The position numbers and the translations under genes were made by a program. Source: Fibrella rubiginis (GTDB lineage Bacteria > Bacteroidota > Bacteroidia > Cytophagales > Spirosomataceae). From it: a DNA stretch of 64,000 bases. The notes under the pieces are model-generated. The model did not search any database, had not been told where the DNA came from, and saw nothing but the letters and a program-made list of their open reading frames with translations. The stretch covers positions 124,001 to 188,000 of the forward strand of contig NZ_JAFMYV010000001.1 in assembly GCF_017353185.1 (NCBI RefSeq), given 5' to 3'. Positions 42,430-50,884 of this stretch are shown here, one piece after another (positions within the stretch are counted from its first letter, which is position 1; each line of letters starts with the position of its first letter).

Positions 42430-43167
42430 ATGAAAGACCACATTGACCTGAGCAATCTCCCGCAACACATCGCCGTTATCATGGACGGAAACGGACGATG
42501 GGCCAAACAGCAGGGAGCCGCCCGGGTATTCGGGCATCGCTCAGCCATTAAAGCCGTGCGCGAAGTAACCGAAGGCTGCGCCGAACTGGGTGTCAAATAC
42601 TTGACTCTCTACGCCTTTTCGACTGAAAACTGGAATCGCCCGAAATTTGAAGTTGATGCTCTGATGACGCTCCTGGTACACACTATCCGGGGCGAAATTA
42701 AAACCCTGATGGACAATAACGTGCGGCTGGCTACCATTGGCCATACCGAAGCGTTGCCGAAAGCGTGTCAGAACGAACTACAGGAAGCTATCCGTGCCAC
42801 CGAAGGTAATACTGGCCTGACGCTTATTCTGGCTCTGAGTTATAGCGGCCGCTGGGAGATCATTGAAGCGGTACGACAACTGGCCGCCGATGTTCAGCGG
42901 GGGCAATTCCAACCAGAAGCCATTGATGAGGGTCTATTCAGCAAGTACCTGGCTACTGGCAACATTCCCGACCCCGAACTCATGATTCGGACCAGCGGCG
43001 AAATGCGGATCAGCAACTTTATGCTCTGGCAGCTGGCGTATTCCGAATTCTATATGCCCGATGTGCTTTGGCCCGATTTCCGCAAACCACACCTCTGGGA
43101 GGCTATTTTGACCTATCAGAAGCGTGAACGCCGATTTGGTAAAACATCCGAGCAAGTGGTGAAATAA
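42430..43167 (+). CDS. uppS: Isoprenyl (undecaprenyl diphosphate) synthase
   Basis: 245 aa. Catalytic Asp19 in A-V-I-M-D-G-N-G-R-W-A, then H-R-S-A-I-K-A-V-R, T-L-Y-A-F-S-T-E-N-W-N-R-P (~60-72) and, near the end, R-T-S-G-E-M-R-I-S-N-F-M-L-W-Q (cis-prenyltransferase signature V). It makes the C55 lipid carrier for peptidoglycan and O-antigen in the cytoplasm. It starts the conserved Bacteroidota envelope cluster with bamA and two skp genes. Confidence 0.97.
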   Translation: MKDHIDLSNLPQHIAVIMDGNGRWAKQQGAARVFGHRSAIKAVREVTEGCAELGVKYLTLYAFSTENWNRPKFEVDALMTLLVHTIRGEIKTLMDNNVRLATIGHTEALPKACQNELQEAIRATEGNTGLTLILALSYSGRWEIIEAVRQLAADVQRGQFQPEAIDEGLFSKYLATGNIPDPELMIRTSGEMRISNFMLWQLAYSEFYMPDVLWPDFRKPHLWEAILTYQKRERRFGKTSEQVVK

Positions 43168-43191
43168 TAGTTCAAGCGGTCTGCCGCTGCG

Positions 43192-43277
43192 GGTCTAATG
43201 TCTAAAGTTCAATGTTGTGCCAAACAACCTCGACCCTGACGCCAAACTTTAGACATTGGACTTTAGACATTAAACTT
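43192..43277. repeat. Word-built inverted repeat 14 (TTTAGACATT words)
   Basis: Left GTCTAATGTCTAAAGTTCAA plus TGTT; right AACTTTAGACATTGGACTTT plus AGACATTAAAC. The right arm has one additional word (AGACATTGGACTTT). It is followed by eight T just before the bamA GTG start, so termination and start are close. Confidence 0.88.
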
Positions 43278-43284
43278 TTTTTTC

Positions 43285-45846
43285 GTGAAAAAACTTCTCA
43301 TTGCCAGCCTGTTACTGACCGCCTTCGCTACCCACGTGCAGGCGCAGGTACGCGTTGGCGTTGGTATACCGCAAACTCCGGTGGAGGCGGCCCCCGTGAC
43401 CAATGATGTCATTGATTACGCCAACCCTAAAGAATACACCATCAGCGGCCTTACCCTGAAAGGTACCCGTTTTCTGGACCCCAATTCGCTGCTGTCACTG
43501 ACGGGCCTGCGCAAGGGCGACAAAATTCGGCTACCGGGCGAAGCACAGGGCAGCGCCATCCGAAAGCTGATGGATTCGGGCCTGCTCTTCGACGTACGCA
43601 TGATGGCCCCCAAAGTAGAGGGCGATAAGATATGGCTCCAGTTTAATGTACTGGAACGCCCCCGGCTGTTTCAGATCGCCTACAGCGGTGTGCGCAAGGG
43701 CGAATCGGAAAGCCTGAAAGAAAAGGTGAAACTGACGCGTGGTAAAATCATCACCAACACCGACATCAAAAATGCCCAGCTAGCCGTGCGTCGGTATTAT
43801 ATCGAAAAAGGCTATCTGAATGCTAAAGTGAAGGTGACCACCATTCCCGACAGCACCCGGAATAATGCCACCATGCGTATTTTCATCACGAAAGGTGAAA
43901 AGGTCAAGATCGACAACATCGAGTTTGCCGGACGGGAAGAGGTGGCCGAAAGTGCGTTGCGGAGCAAGATGAAAAACACAAAGCAACAGCGGTTTGGGCG
44001 GTTGTTTTCACCGTCAAAGTTTATCCCGAAGAAATTTGAGGAAGACAAAGGCAAGCTTGTTGACTACTACAACAAGTTAGGCTACCGCGATGCTGTGATC
44101 GAGAAAGACTGCGTAATCAACAACGGCGGCAAAACCATTGGTCTGAAGCTGAACCTGTCGGAGGGCAAGAAATACTACTACCGCAACATCAACTTCGAGG
44201 GTAACTTCATCTACACCAGCGCCCAACTGCGCTCAGTGCTGAATATCAATAAGGGCGACGTGTATAACCCCGAAGAGCTGGAGAAGAAGATGAACGGCAA
44301 CCCCGGTCAGGATCTTAGCTCACAATATATGGATGATGGTTATCTCTATTACCGCGCTGAACCTGTGGAACGGGCTGTGGTGGGCGACAGCATCGACCTC
44401 GACATCCGAATTACGGAAGGCAAACAGGCCACCATCAACCGCATCATTCTGAACGGCAACACCAAAACGTCTGACCACGTGGTAATGCGCCAGATCAGGA
44501 CGTTGCCAGGTCAGAAATTTTCGAAGACGGCCATCATCCGTACCCAGCGTGAACTCTCGCAACTGGGCTATTTTGATCCTGAGAAGATTGGTATTGTGCC
44601 TGTTCCTCAACCCGATGGCACCGTAGACATTGAATACACGGTAGAAGAAAAGCCAAATGACCAGATCGAACTGTCGGGTGGTTGGGGTGGCTATATCGGT
44701 TTTGTGGGTACGCTGGGCCTGACGTTCAACAACTTCTCGGCCCGTAACATCACCAACCTGAGCGCGTGGCGACCCCTGCCCGCCGGCGACGGCCAACGCC
44801 TGCAACTGCGTTTTCAGGCCAACGGACGGCAGTTCCAGACCTACTCGGCTACGTTTACCGAACCTTGGCTGGGGGGGCGTAAACCCAACGCGCTGTCGGT
44901 TAGCCTGAGCCATACGATCTACAAACAGTTCCTGAGCTATTACTCTACCGTGGGACCACCCATTGGTTCGTATACCAACACCGCCATTACGGTGGGATTA
45001 GGGCGCCAGTTGAAAAAGCCGGATGATTTCTTCTCGCTGAGCAACTCGATCTCGTACCAGCAGTATGACCTGAACAACATCGATATTTTTTACAACGGCT
45101 ACCGCAACGGCGTGTCGAACAACTTCACGTTCAACACCACGCTTTCGCGTAACAGCATCGATAACCCGCAGTTCCCACGGAACGGGTCGTCGTTTACGCT
45201 GAGTGGCAACTTTACGCCACCCTACTCGATCTTCCGGTCGAAGGATTACCAGCCTGATGCCGCCAATCCCTACCGGTGGGTGGAGTACCACAAATGGATG
45301 TTCGACGCCAGCTGGTTCCAGACGGCGGTGGGCAAGTTTGTCTTGAACGCCCGCGCCCACATGGGTTTCCTGGGTAGCTATAACAGCCGTACGCCCATTG
45401 GTCCTTTTGAGCGGTTTGTGCTGGGTGGTTCAGGTTTGGCCGGACAAGGTCAGTTTGCCCTGGCACAGGACATCATTGGTCTGCGCGGCTACCCTGACCG
45501 GCAGGTACTCACGCTGGATAACAACCGGACGGCGTCGGGCAACGAAACCCGGCAGGGTGGGGTGGTCTACAGCAAGTACGTGGCTGAACTGCGCTATCCG
45601 GTATCGCTTAACCCGTCGGCCACGATCTTCGTGCTGGGCTTTGTGGAAGCGGGTAACAACTGGGCCAGCTACAAGCAATACAACCCGTTCGACCTGCGGC
45701 GGTCGGCGGGGGCGGGGGCACGTATCTTTATGCCCGCCTTCGGTCTGATCGGTATCGACTACGGCTGGGGTTTCGACGCCATTCCGGGTATCCAAAAAGC
45801 CGGTACGGGCCAGTTCCACTTCACCATCGGGCAGCAGTTTAGGTAG
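43285..45846 (+). CDS. bamA: Outer-membrane assembly factor BamA (Omp85)
   Basis: 853 aa, GTG start (43285) leading to a signal peptide (K-K-L-L-I-A-S-L-L-L-T-A-F, to ~22). Residues ~48-425 contain POTRA repeats (Y-T-I-S-G-L-T-L-K-G, K-I-D-N-I-E-F-A-G, Y-Y-R-N-I-N-F-E-G, T-I-N-R-I-I-L-N-G-N). The barrel fills the rest (~450-853), with R-G-Y-P-D (loop 6 RGY) in I-I-G-L-R-G-Y-P, and it ends in F-R as in Omp85 proteins. It inserts beta-barrel proteins into the outer membrane. The skp genes follow. Confidence 0.97.
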   Translation: MKKLLIASLLLTAFATHVQAQVRVGVGIPQTPVEAAPVTNDVIDYANPKEYTISGLTLKGTRFLDPNSLLSLTGLRKGDKIRLPGEAQGSAIRKLMDSGLLFDVRMMAPKVEGDKIWLQFNVLERPRLFQIAYSGVRKGESESLKEKVKLTRGKIITNTDIKNAQLAVRRYYIEKGYLNAKVKVTTIPDSTRNNATMRIFITKGEKVKIDNIEFAGREEVAESALRSKMKNTKQQRFGRLFSPSKFIPKKFEEDKGKLVDYYNKLGYRDAVIEKDCVINNGGKTIGLKLNLSEGKKYYYRNINFEGNFIYTSAQLRSVLNINKGDVYNPEELEKKMNGNPGQDLSSQYMDDGYLYYRAEPVERAVVGDSIDLDIRITEGKQATINRIILNGNTKTSDHVVMRQIRTLPGQKFSKTAIIRTQRELSQLGYFDPEKIGIVPVPQPDGTVDIEYTVEEKPNDQIELSGGWGGYIGFVGTLGLTFNNFSARNITNLSAWRPLPAGDGQRLQLRFQANGRQFQTYSATFTEPWLGGRKPNALSVSLSHTIYKQFLSYYSTVGPPIGSYTNTAITVGLGRQLKKPDDFFSLSNSISYQQYDLNNIDIFYNGYRNGVSNNFTFNTTLSRNSIDNPQFPRNGSSFTLSGNFTPPYSIFRSKDYQPDAANPYRWVEYHKWMFDASWFQTAVGKFVLNARAHMGFLGSYNSRTPIGPFERFVLGGSGLAGQGQFALAQDIIGLRGYPDRQVLTLDNNRTASGNETRQGGVVYSKYVAELRYPVSLNPSATIFVLGFVEAGNNWASYKQYNPFDLRRSAGAGARIFMPAFGLIGIDYGWGFDAIPGIQKAGTGQFHFTIGQQFR

Positions 45847-45849
45847 GAG

Positions 45850-45960
45850 AATGTACAATGGAGAATGTACAATAAACAATGGTTCCGGATTCGGAATACC
45901 TCCAGCGCGAAGCCGACCCGTCGGACCCCATTGTTCATTGTACATTATCCATTGTACATT
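45850..45960. repeat. Word-built inverted repeat 15 (AATGTACAATG words)
   Basis: Left arm 45850-45882 (AATGTACAATGGAGAATGTA plus CAATAAACAATGG), right arm 45928-45960; two mismatches over 33 bp. The 45-nt apex contains CCAGCGCGAAGCCGACC, which resembles the GCGCGAAGC tip module of other loci. Confidence 0.93.
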
Positions 45961-46025
45961 TTTTAACCAGGATTAAACGTTCTTCTCCTAAACACATCTA
46001 ACCATCAGACAGCCACCGGCATAGT

Positions 46026-46607
46026 ATGAAAAGGGGTTTGTTATTCGTAACTTTGTGCGTACTTACTGCTACGCAACCAGCATGGGCACAGAAGTTTGGG
46101 TACGTTGATACAGACTTCATATTCAGTAAGTTACCCGAATATCAGAAGGCCCAGGCGGGTATTGATCAGTTTGCTGACCGGTGGTCGAAAGACATACTCG
46201 ACAAGCAGGCCGAGATTGATAAAATGCAGCGGGCGTATCAGGCAGAAGAGATTCTGCTGACCGACGAAATGAAACGGGAACGGCAGCGCGTTATTAGCGA
46301 CAAAGAGCGCGAAGTCCGGGAATACAACAACAAGGTGTTTGGCTATGAGGGCCTGCTTTTGCAAAAGAAAAAGGAACTCATGAAAGCGCCGATGGAGTTA
46401 CTGCAAAAGGCACTTGAAAAGGTGGCTGCACAACGGAAACTCAATTTTATTTTCGATAAAGCCAGTGAAGGGATGTTGATGCTATACACTGACCCCCGCC
46501 ACGACTATACCGATTACGTGATGGAAGAAATGGGTCTTGATCCCGACAGCCAAAAGGGAAAGCAGTCTGCCACCACACAGCCAACAAACAGTGCAAAACC
46601 TAAATAA
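46026..46607 (+). CDS. OmpH/Skp-family periplasmic chaperone 1
   Basis: 193 aa. Signal peptide to ~22 (A-T-Q-P-A-W-A-Q). The Skp start is F-G-Y-V-D-T-D-F-I-F; a long charged coiled coil with many Lys/Glu/Arg follows (~45-130), then the C-terminal part (R-K-L-N-F-I-F-D-K-A-S-E near 140) closes the trimer body. Skp-like trimers hold unfolded outer-membrane proteins on their way to BamA. It is followed closely by a second skp-like gene. Confidence 0.93.
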   Translation: MKRGLLFVTLCVLTATQPAWAQKFGYVDTDFIFSKLPEYQKAQAGIDQFADRWSKDILDKQAEIDKMQRAYQAEEILLTDEMKRERQRVISDKEREVREYNNKVFGYEGLLLQKKKELMKAPMELLQKALEKVAAQRKLNFIFDKASEGMLMLYTDPRHDYTDYVMEEMGLDPDSQKGKQSATTQPTNSAKPK

Positions 46608-46626
46608 CAATCCAATACACAGTCGA

Positions 46627-47271
46627 ATGAAAAAGAATCTGGTCATGGCGCTTGGCGCAGCCCTGTTAATGGGGGGTCTCAGCGCACGGGCACAAGCCCA
46701 GGCGTCTACGCCGGTAGCGCCTGCTACGACATCGGCCACCACGGCCCCACGGGCTACAGCCGCTACGCCGATCAAGATCGGGTACACCAGCATGGATTAC
46801 CTGCTAGGCAATGTACCTGAGGCAAAAGATATTCAAAACCAACTGACCATTCAGCGTACGCAACTCGAAAATGAGTCGAACCGGATGAAGAAGGAGTTTG
46901 AAGATAAATATAAAGCCTACGAGGCGGGTGCCGCCCAAATGTCGGACGTGATCAAGGCTGACCGCGAGAAGGAATTGCAGAACCTGCAAACCCGTTTCCA
47001 GGAGTTTCAGCGCACGTCGGAGTCTACGTTGCAGCAGAAATACCAGCAGTTGGTAAGCCCTGTGTTGCAGAAGATCCAAAAGAACATCGACGCGGTAGCA
47101 CGTGAAAATGGCTACTCGCACGTGTTCAACCTCGACGCGGGTGCGGGTACTGCCGTCATCTTGCTGTACGCTCCTGAAGATGGTAACATCTCAGACATCG
47201 TGTTGAAGAAAATGGGTGTGACGCCTAAGCCGGTTCCGGCCCCCGGCACTACTCCAGCGCCGAAGAAGTAA
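46627..47271 (+). CDS. OmpH/Skp-family periplasmic chaperone 2
   Basis: 214 aa from the ATG at 46627; the frame opens 30 codons earlier inside the upstream gene. Signal peptide to ~24 (A-R-A-Q-A-Q), then an Ala/Thr/Pro-rich stretch (~25-47), Skp start I-K-I-G-Y-T-S-M-D-Y-L-L, a coiled coil with many Gln/Glu/Lys, and the end N-G-Y-S-H-V-F-N-L-D-A-G. The second skp copy has a longer N-terminal linker than the first. The 3' end is followed by a strong terminator. Confidence 0.92.
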   Translation: MKKNLVMALGAALLMGGLSARAQAQASTPVAPATTSATTAPRATAATPIKIGYTSMDYLLGNVPEAKDIQNQLTIQRTQLENESNRMKKEFEDKYKAYEAGAAQMSDVIKADREKELQNLQTRFQEFQRTSESTLQQKYQQLVSPVLQKIQKNIDAVARENGYSHVFNLDAGAGTAVILLYAPEDGNISDIVLKKMGVTPKPVPAPGTTPAPKK

Positions 47272-47292
47272 TTGAATCGGTATCTCGTTTTG

Positions 47293-47323
47293 AAAAGCCT
47301 GAGCGTCTGCTCAGGCTTTTTTT
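47293..47323 (+). terminator. Intrinsic terminator after the skp genes
   Basis: The stem AAGCCTGAGC / GCTCAGGCTT with loop GTCT is followed by seven T (47317-47323). The same terminator half recurs at 47529-47549 as part of a direct repeat. Confidence 0.9.
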
Positions 47324-47340
47324 GTGTGTCTAGCGGAGCG
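47303..47340. repeat. Direct repeat copy 1 (with terminator half and small hairpin)
   Basis: These 38 nt (GCGTCTGCTCAGGCTTTTTT, TGTGTGTCTAGCGGAGCG) recur at 47529-47566 with one mismatch (T to C). They start inside the skp terminator, and end with a GCGGAG hairpin half. Confidence 0.95.
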
Positions 47341-47356
47341 ACACTCCGCTAGGCAC

Positions 47357-47528
47357 CCTCGTTGTCGCTTGGCTCCAGCCGAGTGACCTCTATTTGAGGG
47401 CCTCCGGCCCGTACTTAAACTCTGGAACAACTCGGCCAAACGATGTCAAATTCCTAGTACGGGCCGGAGGCCCTCAAATAGAGGTCACTCGGCTGGGCGC
47501 CCCCGGCTGGAGCCAAGCGACAACGAGG
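47357..47528. mobile_element. MITE-like inverted-repeat element between direct repeats
   Basis: Arms 47357-47415 and 47456-47528 are complementary (CCTCGTTGTCGCTTGGCTCC through GGGCCTCCGGCCCGTACT), apart from an extra GCGCCCCCGGCTGG in the right arm. A 40-nt AT-rich centre separates them. It codes for no protein. The 38-nt direct repeats outside it (47303-47340, 47529-47566) look like a very long target duplication or a product of recombination. Function is unknown; a non-autonomous element is the simplest reading. Confidence 0.7.
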
Positions 47529-47566
47529 GCGTCTGCTCAGGCTTTTTTTGTGTGCCTAGCGGAGCG
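47529..47566. repeat. Direct repeat copy 2
   Basis: The second copy of the 38-nt direct repeat, just before the AraC gene end. It begins exactly where the inverted repeat ends (47528), which is the order expected for an element inserted between two target copies. Confidence 0.95.
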
Positions 47567-47581
47567 TTGCTCCGCCAGACA

Positions 47582-48484
47582 TTACACACTCTGCATCGAC
47601 CTGAGGTATTGCGATGGGGTTTGGCCGGTAACGTCGCGGAATTGCCGGTTGAAGTTGGAGAGCGTTCTAAAACCACTGTCATAACAAACATCAGTGATAG
47701 TCAGGCTACTGTTAATGAGCAATTTACAGGCGTGGCCGATGCGCACTTCCGAGACAAAATCGACGAACGTCTTGTTTGTTCGCGCTTTAAAATACCGGCA
47801 AAACGACGACGGGCTTAATCCGGCCAAATCAGCGACGGTCTCAAGGCGGATAGGTTCGTGGAAATGGGTAAGCACGTAGGTATGTACCGCCTGCATACGT
47901 CGGTAGGCCTGCGATGAAGCACTACTCTCATCAGCGTCGGCGGGTTTCATTGGATTAGTGTAGGTAGCACTTGTAATGAGTTCTGTATCAGAGGTAAGTG
48001 ATAACTCATCCAGCAGCGACAGCAGCGACAACACCCGCCGAAAAGTGGGCGGCTGCGCAACCAGTTCACGGAGCGCCTGCACAGCTTTATCATGGGTGGC
48101 GCCCGACCAGCTTAGTCCCCGCCGCGACCCGTCGAGCAGTAGACGTACCCGGTGCATTTCAGGACGGTCAAAGAAACCAGTACCCAGACAGTCGTCGGTG
48201 AAATAAACAACAAGTCCCCGTGTTGTCAGGCCCGAATTAGGGTCAAAATAAGGTTTGTCACTTCGCCAGAGATGGGGTAAATCCGGTCCGAGCATCACCA
48301 GGTCGCCCGGCCCAAACGGCTTGATGGAATCGCCAATAAACCGAGTGCCAATACCCTGTTCAACCAGGAACAGCTGATAATGGGGATGAAAATGCCAGTT
48401 GGGGTCGAAGTGTGGCTCGGTCAGATCTTTCACCAGAAATGACCCCAGCGTGGTTTCTAAATCCTTCCGTAATGCCTGTTTCAT
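47582..48484 (-). CDS. AraC-family transcriptional regulator
   Basis: 300 aa from the ATG at 48484; the upstream extension to 48565 is not needed. The N-terminal domain (~1-150) is a cupin-type sensor (W-H-F-H-P-H-Y-Q-L-F-L-V near 32, then G-P-G-D-L-V-M-L-G-P). The C-terminal domain (~200-300) has two helix-turn-helix motifs, with A-G-L-S-P-S-S-F-C-R-Y-F-K and D-V-C-Y-D-S-G-F-R-T-L-S-N-F-N-R-Q-F. It is divergent from a sugar epimerase and an oxidoreductase, which are its probable targets, in answer to a sugar or sugar acid. Confidence 0.92.
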   Translation of the reverse strand: MKQALRKDLETTLGSFLVKDLTEPHFDPNWHFHPHYQLFLVEQGIGTRFIGDSIKPFGPGDLVMLGPDLPHLWRSDKPYFDPNSGLTTRGLVVYFTDDCLGTGFFDRPEMHRVRLLLDGSRRGLSWSGATHDKAVQALRELVAQPPTFRRVLSLLSLLDELSLTSDTELITSATYTNPMKPADADESSASSQAYRRMQAVHTYVLTHFHEPIRLETVADLAGLSPSSFCRYFKARTNKTFVDFVSEVRIGHACKLLINSSLTITDVCYDSGFRTLSNFNRQFRDVTGQTPSQYLRSMQSV

Positions 48485-48635
48485 CTGAAATAAGCCAGAA
48501 TTAACTGTATGAATAAAAATAGGGATTGAATCTAGACAAAATACAGTCAAAACTAGCAAAGCCATGCCTATTCATACTGACACTTGGGCAGTACTTTCGT
48601 AGACTGATTTCCTGAAATTTTAGCACTGACGCTCT

Positions 48636-49502
48636 ATGCAGCCTTTTGGCATGAACCTGTTTACCTGGACCATGAGTATGGATGAGGACTTATCAAGTAC
48701 CCTCGCTTATCTCAGACAAATCGGGTTCGACTTTGTCGAAATGCCCGTGGGCGGCACCGACGACCGTGCTGCCGACCTGGTCAAATACCGCCGTATAGGT
48801 CAGCAAGCTGCCGAGTTGGGTTTGGGTGTGCAAACCTGTTCACTCTTACCACCCGATTTGACGCTGCTCAGTCCTGATGCCACCGTTCGCCAGGCTGGAG
48901 TCAACTACCTGAAGCATGTGGTGGATTGCTCAGCTGCGGCGGGATCATCCATTCTGATGGGACCAATTTACGCGGGTTTCAAAACCTTTACCGGCAAGCC
49001 CGCCACGCCCGACGAATGGGCCTGGTCGGTAGCGGGTATGCGTGAGGTAGCTGAATACGCGCAGACTCAACATGTACGGCTTGCTATCGAGTCGTTGAAC
49101 CGCTTTGAGACCTACCTGCTCACCTGCGCCGATGATGTTTGCCGCTATATCGAGGCTGTTGATCACCCCAACTGCCGGGCCGCGTTTGATACCTTCCACG
49201 CCAACATGGAGGAGAAAAGCGTAGCCAATGCCATCCACACGCTGGCCCCCTATCTGATTCACGTCCAGTTTTCTGAAAACGACCGATCTACGCCCGGAAG
49301 TGGCCAGATTGACTTCAAAAACGTCTTCTCAGTTTTGCAGGAGGTAGGCTACAACGGTCCTATCGCCATTGAAGCCTTTGGTCTGCATCCGCCCGATCTC
49401 GCCGCTGCCACGCACATCTTCCGCCCCATGTTCGAATCGCCGGAGCAGCTGGCGAGGGATGGGTATAGGTATTTGACTAAACTATTAATGTACAATGAAT
49501 AA
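48636..49502 (+). CDS. Sugar phosphate isomerase/epimerase (TIM-barrel, tagatose 3-epimerase-like)
   Basis: 288 aa. The AP-endonuclease-2-type TIM barrel is seen with M-N-L-F-T-W at the start, metal ligands E (in A-I-E-S-L-N-R-F-E, ~151), D (A-F-D-T-F-H-A-N, ~185) and E (A-I-E-A-F-G, ~247), and H-V-Q-F-S-E-N-D-R-S-T-P-G between. It would epimerise or isomerise ketoses. It lies with a Gfo/Idh/MocA oxidoreductase, a common pair for sugar or inositol breakdown. The last codons (L-L-M-Y-N-E) overlap inverted repeat 16. Confidence 0.88.
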   Translation: MQPFGMNLFTWTMSMDEDLSSTLAYLRQIGFDFVEMPVGGTDDRAADLVKYRRIGQQAAELGLGVQTCSLLPPDLTLLSPDATVRQAGVNYLKHVVDCSAAAGSSILMGPIYAGFKTFTGKPATPDEWAWSVAGMREVAEYAQTQHVRLAIESLNRFETYLLTCADDVCRYIEAVDHPNCRAAFDTFHANMEEKSVANAIHTLAPYLIHVQFSENDRSTPGSGQIDFKNVFSVLQEVGYNGPIAIEAFGLHPPDLAAATHIFRPMFESPEQLARDGYRYLTKLLMYNE

Positions 49503-49519
49503 TGTACATTGTACATTAA
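49485..49519. repeat. Short inverted repeat 16 (TTAATGTACAATG)
   Basis: Left TTAATGTACAATG (49485-49497), right CATTGTACATTAA (49507-49519). The left arm covers the last five codons and the stop of the epimerase gene. It uses the same word as repeat 15 but is short. Confidence 0.85.
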
Positions 49520-49529
49520 ACTACTCTTT

Positions 49530-50657
49530 ATGAAACTAAACATCGCCATCGTGGGCCTCGGATTTGGGGCCGAATTCATTCCGATCTACCAGCGCCATCC
49601 GCTGGCTACTATGTATGCCATTTGCCAGCGCAACGTCGAAAACCTGAATAAGGTGGGCGATATGTATGGTATCGACGTACGCTACAGCAATTACGACGAG
49701 CTACTGGCCGACCCTAACGTAGACGCCGTGCACATTAACTCACCCATTCCCAACCATGCCGAGCAGAGTTTGAAGGCCCTGCGGGCGGGGAAACACGTAG
49801 CCTGCACCGTACCCATGGCTACCACCGTCGATGAGTGCCTGGAGATTGTACGTACCTGCCGCGAAACGGGCAAAAAGTACATGATGATGGAAACGGTGGT
49901 GTATGCCCGTGAGTTTTTGTTCGTGAAAGAGCTATACGAGAAGGGTGAACTGGGCAAAGTACAGTTTCTGAAAGCGAGCCATCAGCAGGATATGGACGGC
50001 TGGCCCGACTACTGGCCCGGCCTGCCGCCCATGCACTACGCCACCCACTGCGTTGGCCCCGTAGCAGGTCTACTCCGCCTTGAGGCCGACTATGTGTCCT
50101 GCTTTGGGTCGGGCACCATCCGACCCGAACTGGCGGCTATTCATAACTCGCCGTTTGCGGTGGAATCGGCGCACATCAAATTCAAAAACAGTGACCTATC
50201 GGCTCTCGTGTACCGGTCCCTGTTCGACGTGGCGCGGCAGTACCGGGAGAGTTTCGAGGTGTATGGCGACAAGAAATCGTTTGAGTGGCAACTTATTGAA
50301 GACGAGCAGCCGGTGATTCATACGGCTAAAAAGCCTGAGCCGGAGATTCCCGAAAAAGTGACCGTGCCGGATTATGCACACCTGCTACCTGCTGAAATTC
50401 AGCGATTTACCACCAAAGGCGTGTATGATGCTGACGAAGCGCAGCACCTGTCGTTTACGCAGGGCGGCGGGCACGGCGGGTCGCATCCCCATATGGTGCA
50501 CGAGTTTTTGACGGCCCTTGCTGATGACCGTGACCCATTCCCGAATGCCGCCCAATCGGCTAACTGGACGAGCGTGGGTATTCTGGCTCATGAGTCGGCC
50601 ATGCGTGGGGGTGAGATAATGAAGCTGCCTGACTTCAATGCGTATATAGAACGCTGA
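49530..50657 (+). CDS. Gfo/Idh/MocA-family oxidoreductase
   Basis: 375 aa from the ATG at 49530. The N-terminal Rossmann fold begins L-N-I-A-I-V-G-L-G-F-G-A (2-13), followed by V-D-A-V-H-I-N-S-P-I-P-N-H (~70) and the E-x-x-V near K-H-V-A-C-T-V-P-M-A (~90); the C-terminal alpha/beta domain completes it. NAD(P)-dependent members oxidise sugars, inositols or related substrates. It follows the epimerase with a 27-nt gap, which holds inverted repeat 16. The final codons (A-Y-I-E-R) are part of inverted repeat 17. Confidence 0.92.
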   Translation: MKLNIAIVGLGFGAEFIPIYQRHPLATMYAICQRNVENLNKVGDMYGIDVRYSNYDELLADPNVDAVHINSPIPNHAEQSLKALRAGKHVACTVPMATTVDECLEIVRTCRETGKKYMMMETVVYAREFLFVKELYEKGELGKVQFLKASHQQDMDGWPDYWPGLPPMHYATHCVGPVAGLLRLEADYVSCFGSGTIRPELAAIHNSPFAVESAHIKFKNSDLSALVYRSLFDVARQYRESFEVYGDKKSFEWQLIEDEQPVIHTAKKPEPEIPEKVTVPDYAHLLPAEIQRFTTKGVYDADEAQHLSFTQGGGHGGSHPHMVHEFLTALADDRDPFPNAAQSANWTSVGILAHESAMRGGEIMKLPDFNAYIER

Positions 50658-50728
50658 TTGGTATGATGCTTATGATTTAAGAGGATCTTTTTCAGTCATA
50701 AGCATCATACCAATTAGCGTTCTATATA
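50643..50728. repeat. Inverted repeat 17 overlapping the end of the oxidoreductase gene
   Basis: Arms of 33 bp, 50643-50675 and 50696-50728, with one mismatch. The left arm contains the last codons and TGA of the oxidoreductase gene, then GGTATGATGCTTATGA. The right arm thus carries an antisense copy of the gene end. Confidence 0.93.
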
Positions 50729-50884
50729 CTTAGTAGCTGGCTCTCGCGAAGTACTTGTGAGCGCACCGGGGTGGAGTTTATCGGTGGTGGCTGTGATGGT
50801 CAAGGTAACAGAAAACCATTGTAATTTTATACTGACTGACAAAGCAATGGTAACAGATAACGCTTGCTGTGCTGCGAGAAAAAG

